A stretch of 39,885 bases of DNA from Stenotrophomonas raiganjensis (SeqCode) (GCF_030658505.1 NZ_JAUTXR010000168.1:1-39885); one strand, 5' to 3'; shown: positions 1 through 8,588, numbered from the stretch's first letter. Notes: generated from the sequence alone by a model not told the origin. Translations and numbers: made by a program.

Positions 1-177
1 GCAGCTCCGGCAAAGAGCCTGTACTTCCAGCACCACGACTGGGTGGTGGCCTGTGACAACACCCTGACCTGCCGCGCCGCCGCACAGGGGGCGCAGGACC
101 TTCGGGCCACGACGGTCACCGCTCCAGTGGTATACAAGGGACAGCCCGGCACTACCGCATCCCTTGCCCAACCATGA
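1..177 (+). pseudogene. Partial open frame at window edge, DUF1176-like then repeat-derived
   Basis: The first frame is open from base 1 to a TGA at 175-177 (58 codons). Codons 7-25 read like a DUF1176-type secreted protein (FQHHDW, ACDN, TCRA), a resemblance recalled from memory. From codon 26 the frame runs into a 76-bp sequence that also occurs inverted at 19778-19853, and the similarity stops. The remainder is therefore probably not native to that gene. A second frame passes through 151-194 and ends TGA at 192-194, overlapping the ATG of the next gene, which might be the true end of an upstream cox-assembly gene. The piece could be a rearrangement scar, a truncated gene or a chimeric contig end. 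Confidence 0.3.
75..150 (+). repeat. 76-bp repeat, copy 1 (inverted relative to copy 2)
   Basis: Bases 75-150 are identical to the reverse complement of 19778-19853, and the flanks differ on both sides. The unit holds GTGGTATACAAGGGACAG near its right end. Each copy ends about 28-40 bp before the start codon of a gene transcribed away from it (191 on plus, 19749 on minus), so it may carry a promoter or leader. Confidence 0.85.
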
Positions 178-190
178 GAAAATGCCCGGC

Positions 191-760
191 ATGAACACTG
201 CTACATCCCCGCAGGCGCGCGGTTCCGGCCGCCGGACCCTGGTGCTGCTGTTTGCCGTGTTCTTCGGCGCGATGGCACTGGCGGCCGTGCTGCGCTTCTC
301 CGGCTGGCAACCCACCGGGCACCGCAATGCGGGCCAGCTGCTGAAGCCGCCGGTCGACCTGCGCCAGCAGGCACCGACCCTGGCCAGCGGCCAGCCCTAC
401 CCGTGGAATCCCGAGGCCCGCACCTGGCGCCTGCTGGTGGCCCCGTCCGGCGCCTGCGACGCGCAGTGCGTCACTTTGTCGCAGGGGCTGGGCAAGGTGT
501 GGCAGCTGTTCGGCCATAACGCCGATAATGTCGAGATCCTGTGGCTGGGTACGCCACCGGCGTCGATCGCCTCGCTGCCCGCGCTGCGGCCGCTGGCTCC
601 GTCGCCAGCCCTGCGCGCGGCGTTGCCGGGCGTCGATGATCCGGCGGGACTGCCGGTCTACGTGATCGATCCGAACGGCTTCGTGATCATGCGCCACGCT
701 CCGGGTTCCGACCTGGGCGGCCTGCGCAAGGACATGGCCACGTTGCTGAAACTGAAGTGA
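191..760 (+). CDS. SCO1/SenC-like membrane-anchored cytochrome oxidase assembly protein
   Basis: A protein of 189 residues with one N-terminal membrane segment (about residues 15-35) followed by a periplasmic thioredoxin-like region. A CDAQC pair of cysteines (CxxxC) lies in the position where SCO/SenC proteins bind copper, and the C-terminal part reads as the strand-turn-strand of a thioredoxin fold (LPVYVIDPNGFVIMRH). It lies 10 bp before ctaA, in the place where many xanthomonads keep a small oxidase-assembly protein, so a role in copper delivery or disulfide handling for cytochrome c oxidase is inferred. An ATG at 182 is the alternative start. ATG 191 overlaps an upstream TGA (ATGA), suggesting translational coupling. 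No strong Shine-Dalgarno sequence precedes either. Confidence 0.7.
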   Translation: MNTATSPQARGSGRRTLVLLFAVFFGAMALAAVLRFSGWQPTGHRNAGQLLKPPVDLRQQAPTLASGQPYPWNPEARTWRLLVAPSGACDAQCVTLSQGLGKVWQLFGHNADNVEILWLGTPPASIASLPALRPLAPSPALRAALPGVDDPAGLPVYVIDPNGFVIMRHAPGSDLGGLRKDMATLLKLK

Positions 761-770
761 GTCCCGTTTG

Positions 771-1934
771 ATGAGCCTTTCCGCGCGTCCGGCGCTGCAC
801 CGCAATTTCCACCGCCTGGCGTGGTTCGCCATGATCATGACCGCGAGCACGATCATGTTCGGCGCGTTCGTCCGCCTGTCCGATGCCGGCCTGAGCTGCC
901 CGGACTGGCCGACCTGCTATGGCCAGGCCACCTGGCCGCAGCACGTGGAAGAGACCATCGGCCACCCGGCGGCGGAGATCCGCCCGCTGGAAACCCACAA
1001 GGCCTGGCGTGAGCAGGTGCACCGCTTCCTGGCCGGCGCGCTGGGCATCGAGATCCTGACCCTGGCGCTGCTGGCCACGCGCAAGCGGCGATTCGGAAGC
1101 ACGGCGGTGGTGACCGCCTGCGTGCTGGTGGCCGCCGGCATACCGCTGTACATGATGGGCTGGCATGGCACCGCCAGCGCCCTCGCATTGATCGGTGAGG
1201 CGATACTGCTGATCGCCGCGCTGCGCTGGAGCAACATCGACCTGGCACGGGCCGCACTGCTGACCCTGGCGGTGGTGATCTTCCAGGCCCTGCTGGGCAT
1301 GTGGACCGTGACCCTGCTGCTCAAGCCCATCGTGGTGATGGGCCACCTGCTGGGCGGCATGCTGATGTTCGCGCTGCTGGTGTGGATGGCCTGGCGCGCC
1401 ACGCACATGCCGATCACCCTGGCCGAGGCGCCGAAGCTGAAGTGGCTGCTGCGCATCGGCGTGGCCGTGCTGGTCACCCAGATCGCACTGGGGGGCTGGG
1501 TCAGTGCCAACTACGCGGCGCTGGCCTGCGGCGGCGGCAGTGCATCGCTGGACAACTTCCCGCGCTGCGCCAACCAGTGGTGGCCGCAGCACAACTTCGT
1601 CGAAGGCTTCACCCTGTGGCGCGGCATCGGCGTGGACTACGAAGGCGGCGTGCTGGATGGCGCCTCGCGCATCGCCATCCAGATGGCGCACCGCCTGTTC
1701 GCGGTGGTGGTGGCCGTCTACCTGTTGTGGCTGGGCGTGCGCTTGTTCCGCCTGCCGAGCATGCGTGGCTGGGCCAGTGCGCTGATCGCGCTGCTGGTGC
1801 TGCAGGTCACGCTCGGCATCCTCAATGTGAAGCTGGCGCTGCCGCTGGAAGTGGCGGTGGCCCACAACGGCGTAGCCGTTGCCTTGTTGTTCGTGCTGGT
1901 CAGCCTGCTGGCCCGCCTGCGTGCCCCGGACTGA
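771..1934 (+). CDS. ctaA: Heme A synthase (COX15/CtaA family)
   Basis: Converts heme O to heme A in the inner membrane by oxidising the C8 methyl group, the last step in making the cytochrome aa3 cofactor. The 387-residue product is hydrophobic with about eight membrane segments. It shows the family pattern near the N-terminus (a [17 protein letters not shown] stretch) and histidines at the ends of helices that serve as heme ligands in this family (for example in ETHK, HRFL, GHLLGG, MAHRLF and VAHNG). The ATG at 771 follows the previous stop by 10 bp. cyoE starts 4 bp after its stop, so the three genes form one operon. Confidence 0.93.
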   Translation: MSLSARPALHRNFHRLAWFAMIMTASTIMFGAFVRLSDAGLSCPDWPTCYGQATWPQHVEETIGHPAAEIRPLETHKAWREQVHRFLAGALGIEILTLALLATRKRRFGSTAVVTACVLVAAGIPLYMMGWHGTASALALIGEAILLIAALRWSNIDLARAALLTLAVVIFQALLGMWTVTLLLKPIVVMGHLLGGMLMFALLVWMAWRATHMPITLAEAPKLKWLLRIGVAVLVTQIALGGWVSANYAALACGGGSASLDNFPRCANQWWPQHNFVEGFTLWRGIGVDYEGGVLDGASRIAIQMAHRLFAVVVAVYLLWLGVRLFRLPSMRGWASALIALLVLQVTLGILNVKLALPLEVAVAHNGVAVALLFVLVSLLARLRAPD

Positions 1935-1938
1935 TTCC

Positions 1939-2832
1939 ATGTTTTCCAATTACCGCCAGTACTGGGACCTGACCAAGCCCAAGGTCGTCGCCCTCATTGT
2001 CTTCACTGCCCTGGTCGGCATGGTCCTGGCCATTCCGGGCGTACCGAGCTGGGAGCAGGTGCGCGCCGGCCTGCTCGGCTTCCTCGGCATCTGGCTGGCC
2101 GCTTCGGCCGCCGCCGCCATCAACCAGTTGCTGGATGCGCACATCGATGCGCAGATGGCGCGCACCTCGTGGCGGCCGCTGGTGGTGGGCAAGGTCAAGC
2201 CGTGGCAGGTGCTGGTGTTCGCCGGCGTGCTGATCGTGCTGTCGATGACCATCCTGGTGCTGTGGGTGAACCTGATCACCGCGGTGCTGACCTTTGCCTC
2301 GCTGATCGGCTACGCGGTGATCTACACCGTGTACCTGAAGCGCGCGACCTCGCAGAACATCGTCATTGGTGGCCTGGCCGGCGCGATGCCGCCGATGCTG
2401 GGCTGGGCCGCGGTGACCGGCATGCAGGGCTCGTCGGACTGGGCGTACTCATCGCTGCTGGTGCTGATCATCTTCATCTGGACCCCGCCGCACTTCTGGG
2501 CGCTGGCGATCTTCCGCCGCGAAGACTATGCCAAGGCCGAGATCCCGATGCTGCCGGTGACCCACGGCGTGGTGCACACCCGCAAGCAGATCATGGTGTA
2601 TTCGGTGGTGCTGGCACTGGTCTGCCTGCTGCCGTACCTGGTGGGCATGAGTGGGGCGTTCTACCTGGGCGGCGCGATCGTGCTCAACGCCGTGTTCCTC
2701 TGGTACGCCTGGCGCATGCTGGACCCGCCGGACGAGCTGTTCTCGATGAAGATGTTCTACTACTCCATCGTCTACCTGATGGCGCTGTTCGCCTTCCTGC
2801 TGGTGGACCACTGGATCCTGCCCTGGTTGTAA
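1939..2832 (+). CDS. cyoE: Protoheme IX farnesyltransferase (heme O synthase)
   Basis: A UbiA-family prenyltransferase of 297 residues that attaches a farnesyl group to heme B to give heme O, the substrate of the CtaA encoded just upstream. The first aspartate-rich motif is present: N62, D66 and D70 followed by MART ([15 protein letters not shown]), with a second acidic region in the cytoplasmic loop ([14 protein letters not shown]). About eight to nine membrane segments are visible. The start ATG lies 4 bp after the ctaA stop. A palindromic repeat begins 9 bp after the TAA and probably marks the operon end. Confidence 0.95.
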   Translation: MFSNYRQYWDLTKPKVVALIVFTALVGMVLAIPGVPSWEQVRAGLLGFLGIWLAASAAAAINQLLDAHIDAQMARTSWRPLVVGKVKPWQVLVFAGVLIVLSMTILVLWVNLITAVLTFASLIGYAVIYTVYLKRATSQNIVIGGLAGAMPPMLGWAAVTGMQGSSDWAYSSLLVLIIFIWTPPHFWALAIFRREDYAKAEIPMLPVTHGVVHTRKQIMVYSVVLALVCLLPYLVGMSGAFYLGGAIVLNAVFLWYAWRMLDPPDELFSMKMFYYSIVYLMALFAFLLVDHWILPWL

Positions 2833-2841
2833 AGCGCTACC

Positions 2842-2910
2842 TGTAGAGCCGAGCCCATGCTCGGCTGAGGGGTGGTTGGAAGAGCAGCCGAGCGTGGGCT
2901 CGGCTCTACA
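2842..2910. repeat. REP-like palindrome (TGTAGAGCCGAGC type)
   Basis: Inverted arms TGTAGAGCCGAGCCCATGC and GCGTGGGCTCGGCTCTACA enclose about 30 bp. The same family recurs at 20377-20444 and 38040-38152. It sits directly after cyoE and could act as a transcript-end hairpin. Confidence 0.85.
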
Positions 2911-2973
2911 CTTGATCTCTTCCAGCGGCGTCGCCATTGCTGTTCCTGACCCCAAGGAAAGGAGCGAGCAGGG

Positions 2974-3780
2974 ATGCATACGATCTTCCGTTGGACCACC
3001 GCGCTGATTCTGGCGCTGGGCATGGCCGTGACCGCGCATGCCGACGACACCGCCGCGCAGATCCGCCAGCATGCCGGTGAGCACCGCCTGCTGGTACTGG
3101 GCGAATTCCACGGCACCCGCGAGACCCCGTTGCTGGTGCGCCAGCTGGTGGACGACTACAGCCGCACCGGCCCGGTCGTGCTGGCGCTGGAACTGCCACG
3201 CGGCGAAACCCCCACGCTACGCGATTACCTGGCTTCCGACGGCGGCGAACAGGCACGCCAGCAGCTGCGCGGGCGTGCCTTCTGGAGCGTGCGCGACGAC
3301 CAGCACGATGGCCGTCGCAGCCGCGACATGCTGGCGATGATCGAAAGCCTGCGCGTGCTGAAGTCGCAGGGGCGTGTGATCGAAGTCGTTGGCTATGACG
3401 TCAATGCCAGCAAGGGCGGCAACCAGGCACGCGATGACCGCATGGCTACCGAGTTGCGGCGCCTGTACCGGCGTCTGCCGGCTGACGCACGCATGCTGGT
3501 GCTGACCGGTAACGTGCACGCCATGCTGCAGCGGCCGCAGGGCATGCCGCCGGAAATGCAGCTGCACCCGATGGCCTCCCAGCTGCGGGATCTGGAGATC
3601 TACAGCGTGCGGTTGGGTGCGCTGCGTGGCCAGGCGTGGGCGTGCGCGGACCGTTGCATGGCGCGGCCACTTCCAGAGCAGGTGGCCCCGCGGCTGCGGG
3701 GCGATACCCATGCGGAACGGGCGTACGACCTGTGGGTGTGGATGCCGGAGCTGAGCGTCGGCACGCTCGTGGATCCGTAG
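2974..3780 (+). CDS. Secreted ChaN/TraB-fold protein (haem-binding ChaN-like)
   Basis: A 268-residue protein with a signal peptide (residues 1 to about 23, ending AHA). The mature part opens with GEFHGTRETP (E44, H46), the hallmark of the ChaN/DUF399 and related EreA/TraB fold, and later has the family's LTGNVHA strand (around residue 175). ChaN of Campylobacter binds haem at the outer membrane and influences iron uptake, but no lipobox is seen here, so it is probably a soluble periplasmic protein. Function is inferred from family only. A strong AAGGAAAGGAG ribosome site lies upstream. It appears to be a single-gene unit between two repeats. Confidence 0.75.
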   Translation: MHTIFRWTTALILALGMAVTAHADDTAAQIRQHAGEHRLLVLGEFHGTRETPLLVRQLVDDYSRTGPVVLALELPRGETPTLRDYLASDGGEQARQQLRGRAFWSVRDDQHDGRRSRDMLAMIESLRVLKSQGRVIEVVGYDVNASKGGNQARDDRMATELRRLYRRLPADARMLVLTGNVHAMLQRPQGMPPEMQLHPMASQLRDLEIYSVRLGALRGQAWACADRCMARPLPEQVAPRLRGDTHAERAYDLWVWMPELSVGTLVDP

Positions 3781-3790
3781 CGTCAGGCAA

Positions 3791-3866
3791 CCCATCCACG
3801 CATGGCGTGGATCTACTGGTGGTTCACGCCATCGGTGGGAGTAGAGCCACGCCATGCGTGGATGGG
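3791..3866. repeat. Palindromic intergenic repeat (ATCCACGCATGGCGTGGAT type), copy 1
   Basis: CCATCCACGCATGGCGTGG at the left and CCACGCCATGCGTGGATGG at the right form a long inverted repeat, each arm itself partly palindromic. It closely matches 5218-5293 in the same orientation, with a shorter relative at 24119-24137. The remainder of the gap to 4077 shows no gene or clear signal. Confidence 0.8.
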
Positions 3867-4077
3867 CTCTCACGGAACCCGGCGCAGCCAGTGTCGGGTT
3901 TCGCCCGGGATGGCTGCAACTGCGCGCATCGACCAAGCCGTCGCGCTGTAGGGTTTTGCCGCGCTGTTAGCTTCCTGCACGCAAGGCGTCACAGATACCG
4001 ACTGTTCCACCAGGCCGGATCATCAACAGTAGATACACAGGTATTGCGGGATGACTCGCAATTCTGTGGAGCAATCA

Positions 4078-4453
4078 ATGAGATGTCATGTTTCTCTGCC
4101 CATCGTTCTGTGTGCCGCGCTTACCTGCCTGGCTGGCAATGCGGCAGCAGAAGTAAAAGCACTGAGTCGGGCCAACTGCATTGGATTCATCAACGAATCC
4201 GTGACCTATGAACGGCCCCAGTTTCGCAATTTTCAGGGGGTCGGCCGTAACCAGGCACGTTCCCCTTGGGAACATTGAGCCGAAGCATGCTTTCGGTGCG
4301 CCTAACAATGGACTGTACTCCTGGCGATTTTACGCAGGCGATGGCAGTGATCCAGAACGAATGGTTGTTCACGGATATCACACATGGGTGCTGGGCGGAC
4401 GCGTATTTACGCAATCCACGAGTGCGATCGATTGCCAACTTTCGGAGTGGTGA
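4078..4453 (+). pseudogene. Small secreted protein gene broken by a frameshift
   Basis: The 5' part (ATG 4078, preceded by GTGGAG) encodes a signal peptide ending near AEVKAL and continues to GRNQARSP, then stops at 4276-4278. The 3' part, one frame over, continues without interruption to a TGA at 4451-4453 (NGLYSWRFYAGDG and VVHGYHTWVLGGRVF, with a late Cys). Switching frame within the CCCCTT run near 4260-4266 gives one continuous protein of about 124 residues with one Cys near each end of the mature domain, which could form a disulfide. I do not recognise the family. It is either a real frameshift or a homopolymer sequencing error. The TGA lies 5 bp before the next start, so the two genes were probably co-transcribed. 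Confidence 0.55.
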
Positions 4454-4458
4454 GCATC

Positions 4459-5202
4459 ATGAAGAGTCTTTGCTTTATCGCATTCTCGCTGGCCATGTCG
4501 ATGTCAGCTCAAGCATCCCAGAATGAACCTGCTCCCGATGCGGTAGGGAGCTGGCTACACCAACGCGCCATGCGGGCTGCAATGCAGGAGGCCTCGGCAA
4601 TGGGAAGATCGTCCGCCAGCGTGGGCAGCTACCAGATGGTGAAACTGGCAGACCTTGATGCCCCCCGAGAAGTGAAGCGGCAGCTTCGCGATGACATCGA
4701 ACGATCCAACGGTGTCGTGCGGGTTGCAGCAGGGAGCATCCCAACGCAGGCCGAAATGCTGGCTGCCGTGCCGCGGACTCACCGCTCAACTCCAGAACTA
4801 CGCCAGCGCCTGCCGCAGCCACCCAGCAGGCTGGAAAGCAGCCTGCTGGGCGCAGCCGAGATGATTGGCATGGAGCCCAGTGGTGCGTTGGAGGGTGGAA
4901 AGTCCTCGGGCTTGAGCCGTTTCTACCGGCTGGAGGGTGTCGGCATCGTGGAGTTCAGCGAGAACAACTTCCTCGCTGCGGGCATGCAGATCGAGGTCAT
5001 CGCGGAGGCGCAGAACACCGTGGTGGACGGCAAGCCCGCTCACCTCGGGAAGGTTGTGGATAGTGTTGGCCGTACTCGGGTTGAGCTTGCCTGGACGGGA
5101 GACAGCAAGACCTACAGTCTGACCGTCACGGGCGAGCCGGGCAGCGACGTGGAGCGCAACGCCCGAGTGCTGCACGACATCGCCGCGGCCATCGTGGATT
5201 AG
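4459..5202 (+). CDS. Secreted protein of unknown function
   Basis: The product has 247 residues. A signal peptide is clear (MKSLCFIAFSLAMSMSAQA, cleavage near residue 19). The mature protein has a charged helical N-terminal half and a C-terminal half of alternating strands (VGIVEFSENNF, QIEVIAEAQNTVVDG, RVELAWTG, TYSLTVTGEPG), suggesting a small beta-rich domain. No family is recognised. The ATG at 4459 follows the frameshifted gene by 5 bp, so it forms a two-gene unit with it. The pair is bounded on both sides by copies of the same repeat (3791-3866 and 5218-5293) and may be an accessory insertion. It was not identified as a toxin, inhibitor or adhesin. Confidence 0.7.
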   Translation: MKSLCFIAFSLAMSMSAQASQNEPAPDAVGSWLHQRAMRAAMQEASAMGRSSASVGSYQMVKLADLDAPREVKRQLRDDIERSNGVVRVAAGSIPTQAEMLAAVPRTHRSTPELRQRLPQPPSRLESSLLGAAEMIGMEPSGALEGGKSSGLSRFYRLEGVGIVEFSENNFLAAGMQIEVIAEAQNTVVDGKPAHLGKVVDSVGRTRVELAWTGDSKTYSLTVTGEPGSDVERNARVLHDIAAAIVD

Positions 5203-5217
5203 CGGCGGCGTATGCGT

Positions 5218-5293
5218 CATCCACGCATGGCGTGGATCTACTGCGGGTTCACGCCATCCGCGGTTTGGTAGATCCACGCCGCGCGTGGATGGG
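5218..5293. repeat. Palindromic intergenic repeat, copy 2
   Basis: Begins TCATCCACGCATGGCGTGGA and ends CCACGCCGCGCGTGGATGGG. It is in the same orientation as 3791-3866 and closely similar to it, with a few differences in the middle. Confidence 0.8.
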
Positions 5294-5301
5294 CTCTCTA
5301 C

Positions 5302-5331
5302 AAAAACCCGCGCGCCCAATCAGGGCGCGCG
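5302..5331 (-). terminator. Terminator overlapping the end of the symporter gene
   Basis: On the minus strand CGCGCGCCC-TGATT-GGGCGCGCG is followed by GGG and five T. The hairpin (5309-5331) includes the TGA stop codon of the gene ending at 5320, so translation termination and transcript termination are superimposed. Confidence 0.65.
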
Positions 5332-6291
5332 CTTCGCATACCGCTGCGCGATTACACCGCAGACGATCAGCTGGATCTGGTGGTAGATCATCACCGGCAG
5401 CACGATCGCACCGAGACTGCCACCGGCGAACAGCACCTTGGCGATCGGCACGCCGGTGGCCAAGCTCTTCTTCGAGCCGCAGAAGACGATGGCGATCTCA
5501 TCCTCACGGTTGAAGCGAAGGCGGCGGGCGATGAAGGTGATCAGCGGCATGGCGATGCCCAGCAGCACGGCGGCCACGACCGCCACGGCCAGCAGCGAGA
5601 GCAGCGGCGTCTTGCTCCACAGGCCCTCGGTGACGGCTTCGCCGAACGCCGAATACACCACCAGCAGGATCGTGCCCTGGTCGGTGTAACGCAGCAGCGC
5701 GCGCTGCTTTTCCACCCAACCGGCAATCCACGGCCGCAGCAGGTGGCCGGCCACGAAGGGCACCAGCAGCTGCAGCATGATGCCGCCGATCGCATGCAGC
5801 GGATCGTGCACGCCGCCGGAGGTGCCGGCCAGCGCGGTCAGCAGCAGCGGGGTCAGGAACACGCCGAGGATGCTCGACAGCGACGCGCTGCACACCGCTG
5901 CCGGTACGTTGCCGCGCGCCATCGAGGTGAACGCGATGGACGACTGCACGGTGGACGGCAGGGTGCACAGGAACAGCACGCCCAGATACAGCTCCGGCGT
6001 CAGCAGCCAGCCCGACAGCGGCTTGAACATCAGCCCCAGCAGCGGGAACAGGAGGAAGGTGCAGGCGAGGATGGTCAGGTGCAGCCGCCAGTGCAGCATG
6101 CCGCCGATGATCGACTCGCGTGGCAGGCGCGCGCCATGCAGGAAGAACAGTGCAGCGATGGCGACGGTGGTGACATCGTCGAGGACGATGGCGGCGGCGC
6201 CCTTCATCGGCAGCAGCGAGGCCAGGCCGACGGTGCACAGCAGGGCGAGGGTGAAGTTGTCCGGTCGCAGGCGCGACCACCAGCGGGTCAT
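5320..6291 (-). CDS. Bile acid:sodium symporter-like carrier (SBF-like, YfeH type)
   Basis: An integral membrane protein of 323 residues with nine to ten hydrophobic segments. The order of motifs (LFFLHGARL near residue 50, CTLPSTVQSSIAFTSMARGN near 110-130, and FCGSKKSLATGVPIA near 265-280) is that of the SBF-like family (PF13593), whose relatives include E. coli YfeH. Related carriers move sodium with organic anions, but the substrate here cannot be predicted. The gene follows the phosphatase-like gene by 28 bp on the same strand and is the last of the dnaG-side run. Its stop codon lies inside its terminator hairpin. Confidence 0.85.
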   Translation of the reverse strand: MTRWWSRLRPDNFTLALLCTVGLASLLPMKGAAAIVLDDVTTVAIAALFFLHGARLPRESIIGGMLHWRLHLTILACTFLLFPLLGLMFKPLSGWLLTPELYLGVLFLCTLPSTVQSSIAFTSMARGNVPAAVCSASLSSILGVFLTPLLLTALAGTSGGVHDPLHAIGGIMLQLLVPFVAGHLLRPWIAGWVEKQRALLRYTDQGTILLVVYSAFGEAVTEGLWSKTPLLSLLAVAVVAAVLLGIAMPLITFIARRLRFNREDEIAIVFCGSKKSLATGVPIAKVLFAGGSLGAIVLPVMIYHQIQLIVCGVIAQRYAKRAP

Positions 6292-6319
6292 GGTGGGCAG
6301 AGTCCTTGGTGCGGAGGGT

Positions 6320-6820
6320 TCAGGGCGAGGTGACCGGCGTGGCCAGGCGTTGGCGGGTGGCGGCTTCCAGCGAGGTCAGGCCAGCACGCTGGCCCAGCTG
6401 AAGGGCCTGTTCCGGGCTGGCATGTTCGTAGCGTGCGTTGACCAGGCCGAGCACGGCGCCGGCGCGGTTGCCGGACGCACAGTGCAGCAGCACCGGCCCC
6501 TGGCTCTGCCGCAGGGCCTGGTGCACAGCGCGCACGTTGGCGGCATCGAGCCCCTCGGCACCGGCTACCGGAATGCGCACATAGCGCAGGCCCAGCGATT
6601 CGGCCACGTGGGTTTCATCGAAACCCCGGTCCTCGCCGGGCTGGCGCAGGTCGATCACCGTGCGCACCCCCTGCGAGGCCAGTTCGCGCAGCTGCGCGGC
6701 CGAGGGTTGGCCGCCGGCATACAGGCCGGGGCGGACTTCATTGAGCGGGGCATCGGCGGCCAGGACCGCCGGCGGCAGGCAGAGCGACAACAACAGCAGG
6801 CAGGTCAGGCGCAGCAGCAT
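6320..6820 (-). CDS. Periplasmic tyrosine/dual-specificity phosphatase-like protein
   Basis: A 166-residue protein with a signal peptide (residues 1-22) and a compact phosphatase-like domain. TVIDLRQPGED supplies the general-acid loop region (D57) and HCASGNRAG holds the signature Cys114 and Arg119 in a C-x4-R spacing, as in the DUF442/beta-lactamase-hydrolase-like phosphatase group. Export to the periplasm makes protein phosphotyrosine an uncertain substrate, and small phosphoesters are an alternative. It lies 28 bp after dnaG and 28 bp before the SBF-like carrier, probably in one transcript. Confidence 0.75.
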   Translation of the reverse strand: MLLRLTCLLLLSLCLPPAVLAADAPLNEVRPGLYAGGQPSAAQLRELASQGVRTVIDLRQPGEDRGFDETHVAESLGLRYVRIPVAGAEGLDAANVRAVHQALRQSQGPVLLHCASGNRAGAVLGLVNARYEHASPEQALQLGQRAGLTSLEAATRQRLATPVTSP

Positions 6821-6848
6821 GGTCCTCTCCGTGAAAGCGTTCTGCCCT

Positions 6849-8588
6849 CTACAGGCGCAGCCCGGCGCGGGCCTTCAGCAGCTCGCGCAGTTCGTATTTG
6901 TCAGTATCGTCCAGGCCCTGCTGGCGCTGCTTTGCCAACAACTCCTCCAGACGTTGCACCAGCAGCTGTTTCTCCAGCTGGGCCACCGCGTCGTGCAGTT
7001 CCTGGGTCCAGCTGGCCTCGGTGCCAGGCAGGGTCTGTGCCGCCAGGGTGTGCAGCGAGGCCTGTTCTTCGCGGCCGTCGAAATGCTCCAGCAGGGCGCC
7101 GGTGCTGATGTCCGGGCGCTGCTCGACCAGCCCCAGCAGCTCCAGCAACAGCTCCACGCCCGGCAGGCGCAGGCCCTGGAAGTGATGCTTGCCGCCCAGC
7201 GTCAGCGCCAGCGACGGTTGCTGCAGCAGCACGGCGATCGCGCCACGCACCAGGCTGCGCTTGGCCACCGGCTGGATCGTGCGCGAGGGCTGGCGCTGCG
7301 GCATCGGCGCGCGCGCAGACGGGGCGTTGCCTCCGAGCCCGGTCAGCTGCGCCAGCTGCTGCTTCATCAGGTCGCCGAAGGCACCGTCGGGAATCTGCGC
7401 CAGCATCGGCTTGGCCCGCTCGGCCAGGCGTGCCTTGCCGTCCAGCGTTCCCAGGTTGATCTCACGGGTGAGCTCGTCGAAGAAGAACTGCGACAGCGGC
7501 GTGGCCTGCTTCAGGCGTTCGTTGAAGGCCTCGGCGCCTTCCTTGCGCACGATGGTGTCCGGGTCCTCGCCATCGGGCAGGAACAGGAAGAAGGCCTGGC
7601 GGCCATCCTTCATGCGCGGCAGCACCGACTCCAGCGCCTTCCAGCCAGCACGGCGGCCGGCGGCGTCGCCGTCGAAGCAGAAGAACACGTCCGGCGCGTT
7701 GCGGAACAACAGCTCGGCATGGTCCGGCGTGGTCGCCGTGCCCAGCGTGGCCACCGCCTGGGTGACCCCGAACTGGAACAGCGAGACCACGTCCATGTAG
7801 CCCTCGACCACGATCAGCCGCTCGATCTTCTGGTTGGCCTGGCGCACCTGCCACAGGCCGTACAGTTCGCGGCCCTTGTGGAACAGCGCGGTCTCGGGCG
7901 AGTTGAGGTACTTGGGGCCGTCGTCCTTCTCGAACACGCGGCCGCCGAAGGCGATCACCCGGCCACGGCGGTCGAAGATCGGGAACATCACCCTATCGCG
8001 GAACTTGTCGTAGACGTGGCCACGATCGTTCTTGGAGAACAGGCCGGCGCGGTCGAGCAGTTTCATCTTGCGCTCGTCCTTGCCCAGCGCATCGCGCAGC
8101 CCGCTGTAGCCATCGGGCGCATAGCCGATCTGGAAGCGCGCGCGGTTCTCCTCGTCCACGCCGCGGCCATCAAGATAGCTGCGTGCCTTCTCGCTGCTTT
8201 CCAGGTTCTTCTGGAAGAACCTGGTGGCGGCGTCCAGCGCCGAGTACAGCTCGCGGCTGTCGTCCTGCTGCTGGGGGCTGCGCGGGTTCTCGTTGCGCGG
8301 TACTTCCATGCCCGCGCGCTTGGCCAGCTCATCCACCGCGTCGAGGAACTCGAGGCGGTCGTAGTTCATCAGGAAGCTGATCGCGGTGCCATGCGCACCA
8401 CAACCGAAGCAGTGATAGAACTGCTTGGTGGGCGAGACCGTGAACGAGGCCGAGCGCTCGTCATGGAACGGGCAGCGCGCTGCGTACTCCTTGCCCTGGC
8501 GCTTCAACGGCACGCGGCTGCCCACCACCTCGACAATGTCGGTGCGGGCGAGCAGATCGTCGATGAAAGCGTCGGGGATACGGGCCAT
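6849..8588 (-). CDS. dnaG: DNA primase
   Basis: Makes RNA primers at the replication fork and is recruited by the DnaB helicase. The 579-residue product shows the full order of domains: an N-terminal CHC2 zinc finger (C39, H42, C60, C63), the central catalytic core with a TOPRIM segment (VVEGYMDV around residue 265, then FDGDAAGRRA), and a helical C-terminal helicase-binding domain. The start chosen is the ATG giving MARIPDAF. A TTG two codons upstream is less likely. In many proteobacteria dnaG follows rpsU and precedes rpoD. Here yihY and yqeY lie between it and rpsU, and rpoD does not follow. Confidence 0.97.
   Translation of the reverse strand: MARIPDAFIDDLLARTDIVEVVGSRVPLKRQGKEYAARCPFHDERSASFTVSPTKQFYHCFGCGAHGTAISFLMNYDRLEFLDAVDELAKRAGMEVPRNENPRSPQQQDDSRELYSALDAATRFFQKNLESSEKARSYLDGRGVDEENRARFQIGYAPDGYSGLRDALGKDERKMKLLDRAGLFSKNDRGHVYDKFRDRVMFPIFDRRGRVIAFGGRVFEKDDGPKYLNSPETALFHKGRELYGLWQVRQANQKIERLIVVEGYMDVVSLFQFGVTQAVATLGTATTPDHAELLFRNAPDVFFCFDGDAAGRRAGWKALESVLPRMKDGRQAFFLFLPDGEDPDTIVRKEGAEAFNERLKQATPLSQFFFDELTREINLGTLDGKARLAERAKPMLAQIPDGAFGDLMKQQLAQLTGLGGNAPSARAPMPQRQPSRTIQPVAKRSLVRGAIAVLLQQPSLALTLGGKHHFQGLRLPGVELLLELLGLVEQRPDISTGALLEHFDGREEQASLHTLAAQTLPGTEASWTQELHDAVAQLEKQLLVQRLEELLAKQRQQGLDDTDKYELRELLKARAGLRL

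Noticed and set aside
18..33. LYFQ sequence resembling a TEV protease tag site
   Set aside because: The residues before it are KS rather than EN, and the surrounding sequence fits a natural DUF1176-like protein, so vector contamination is not supported.
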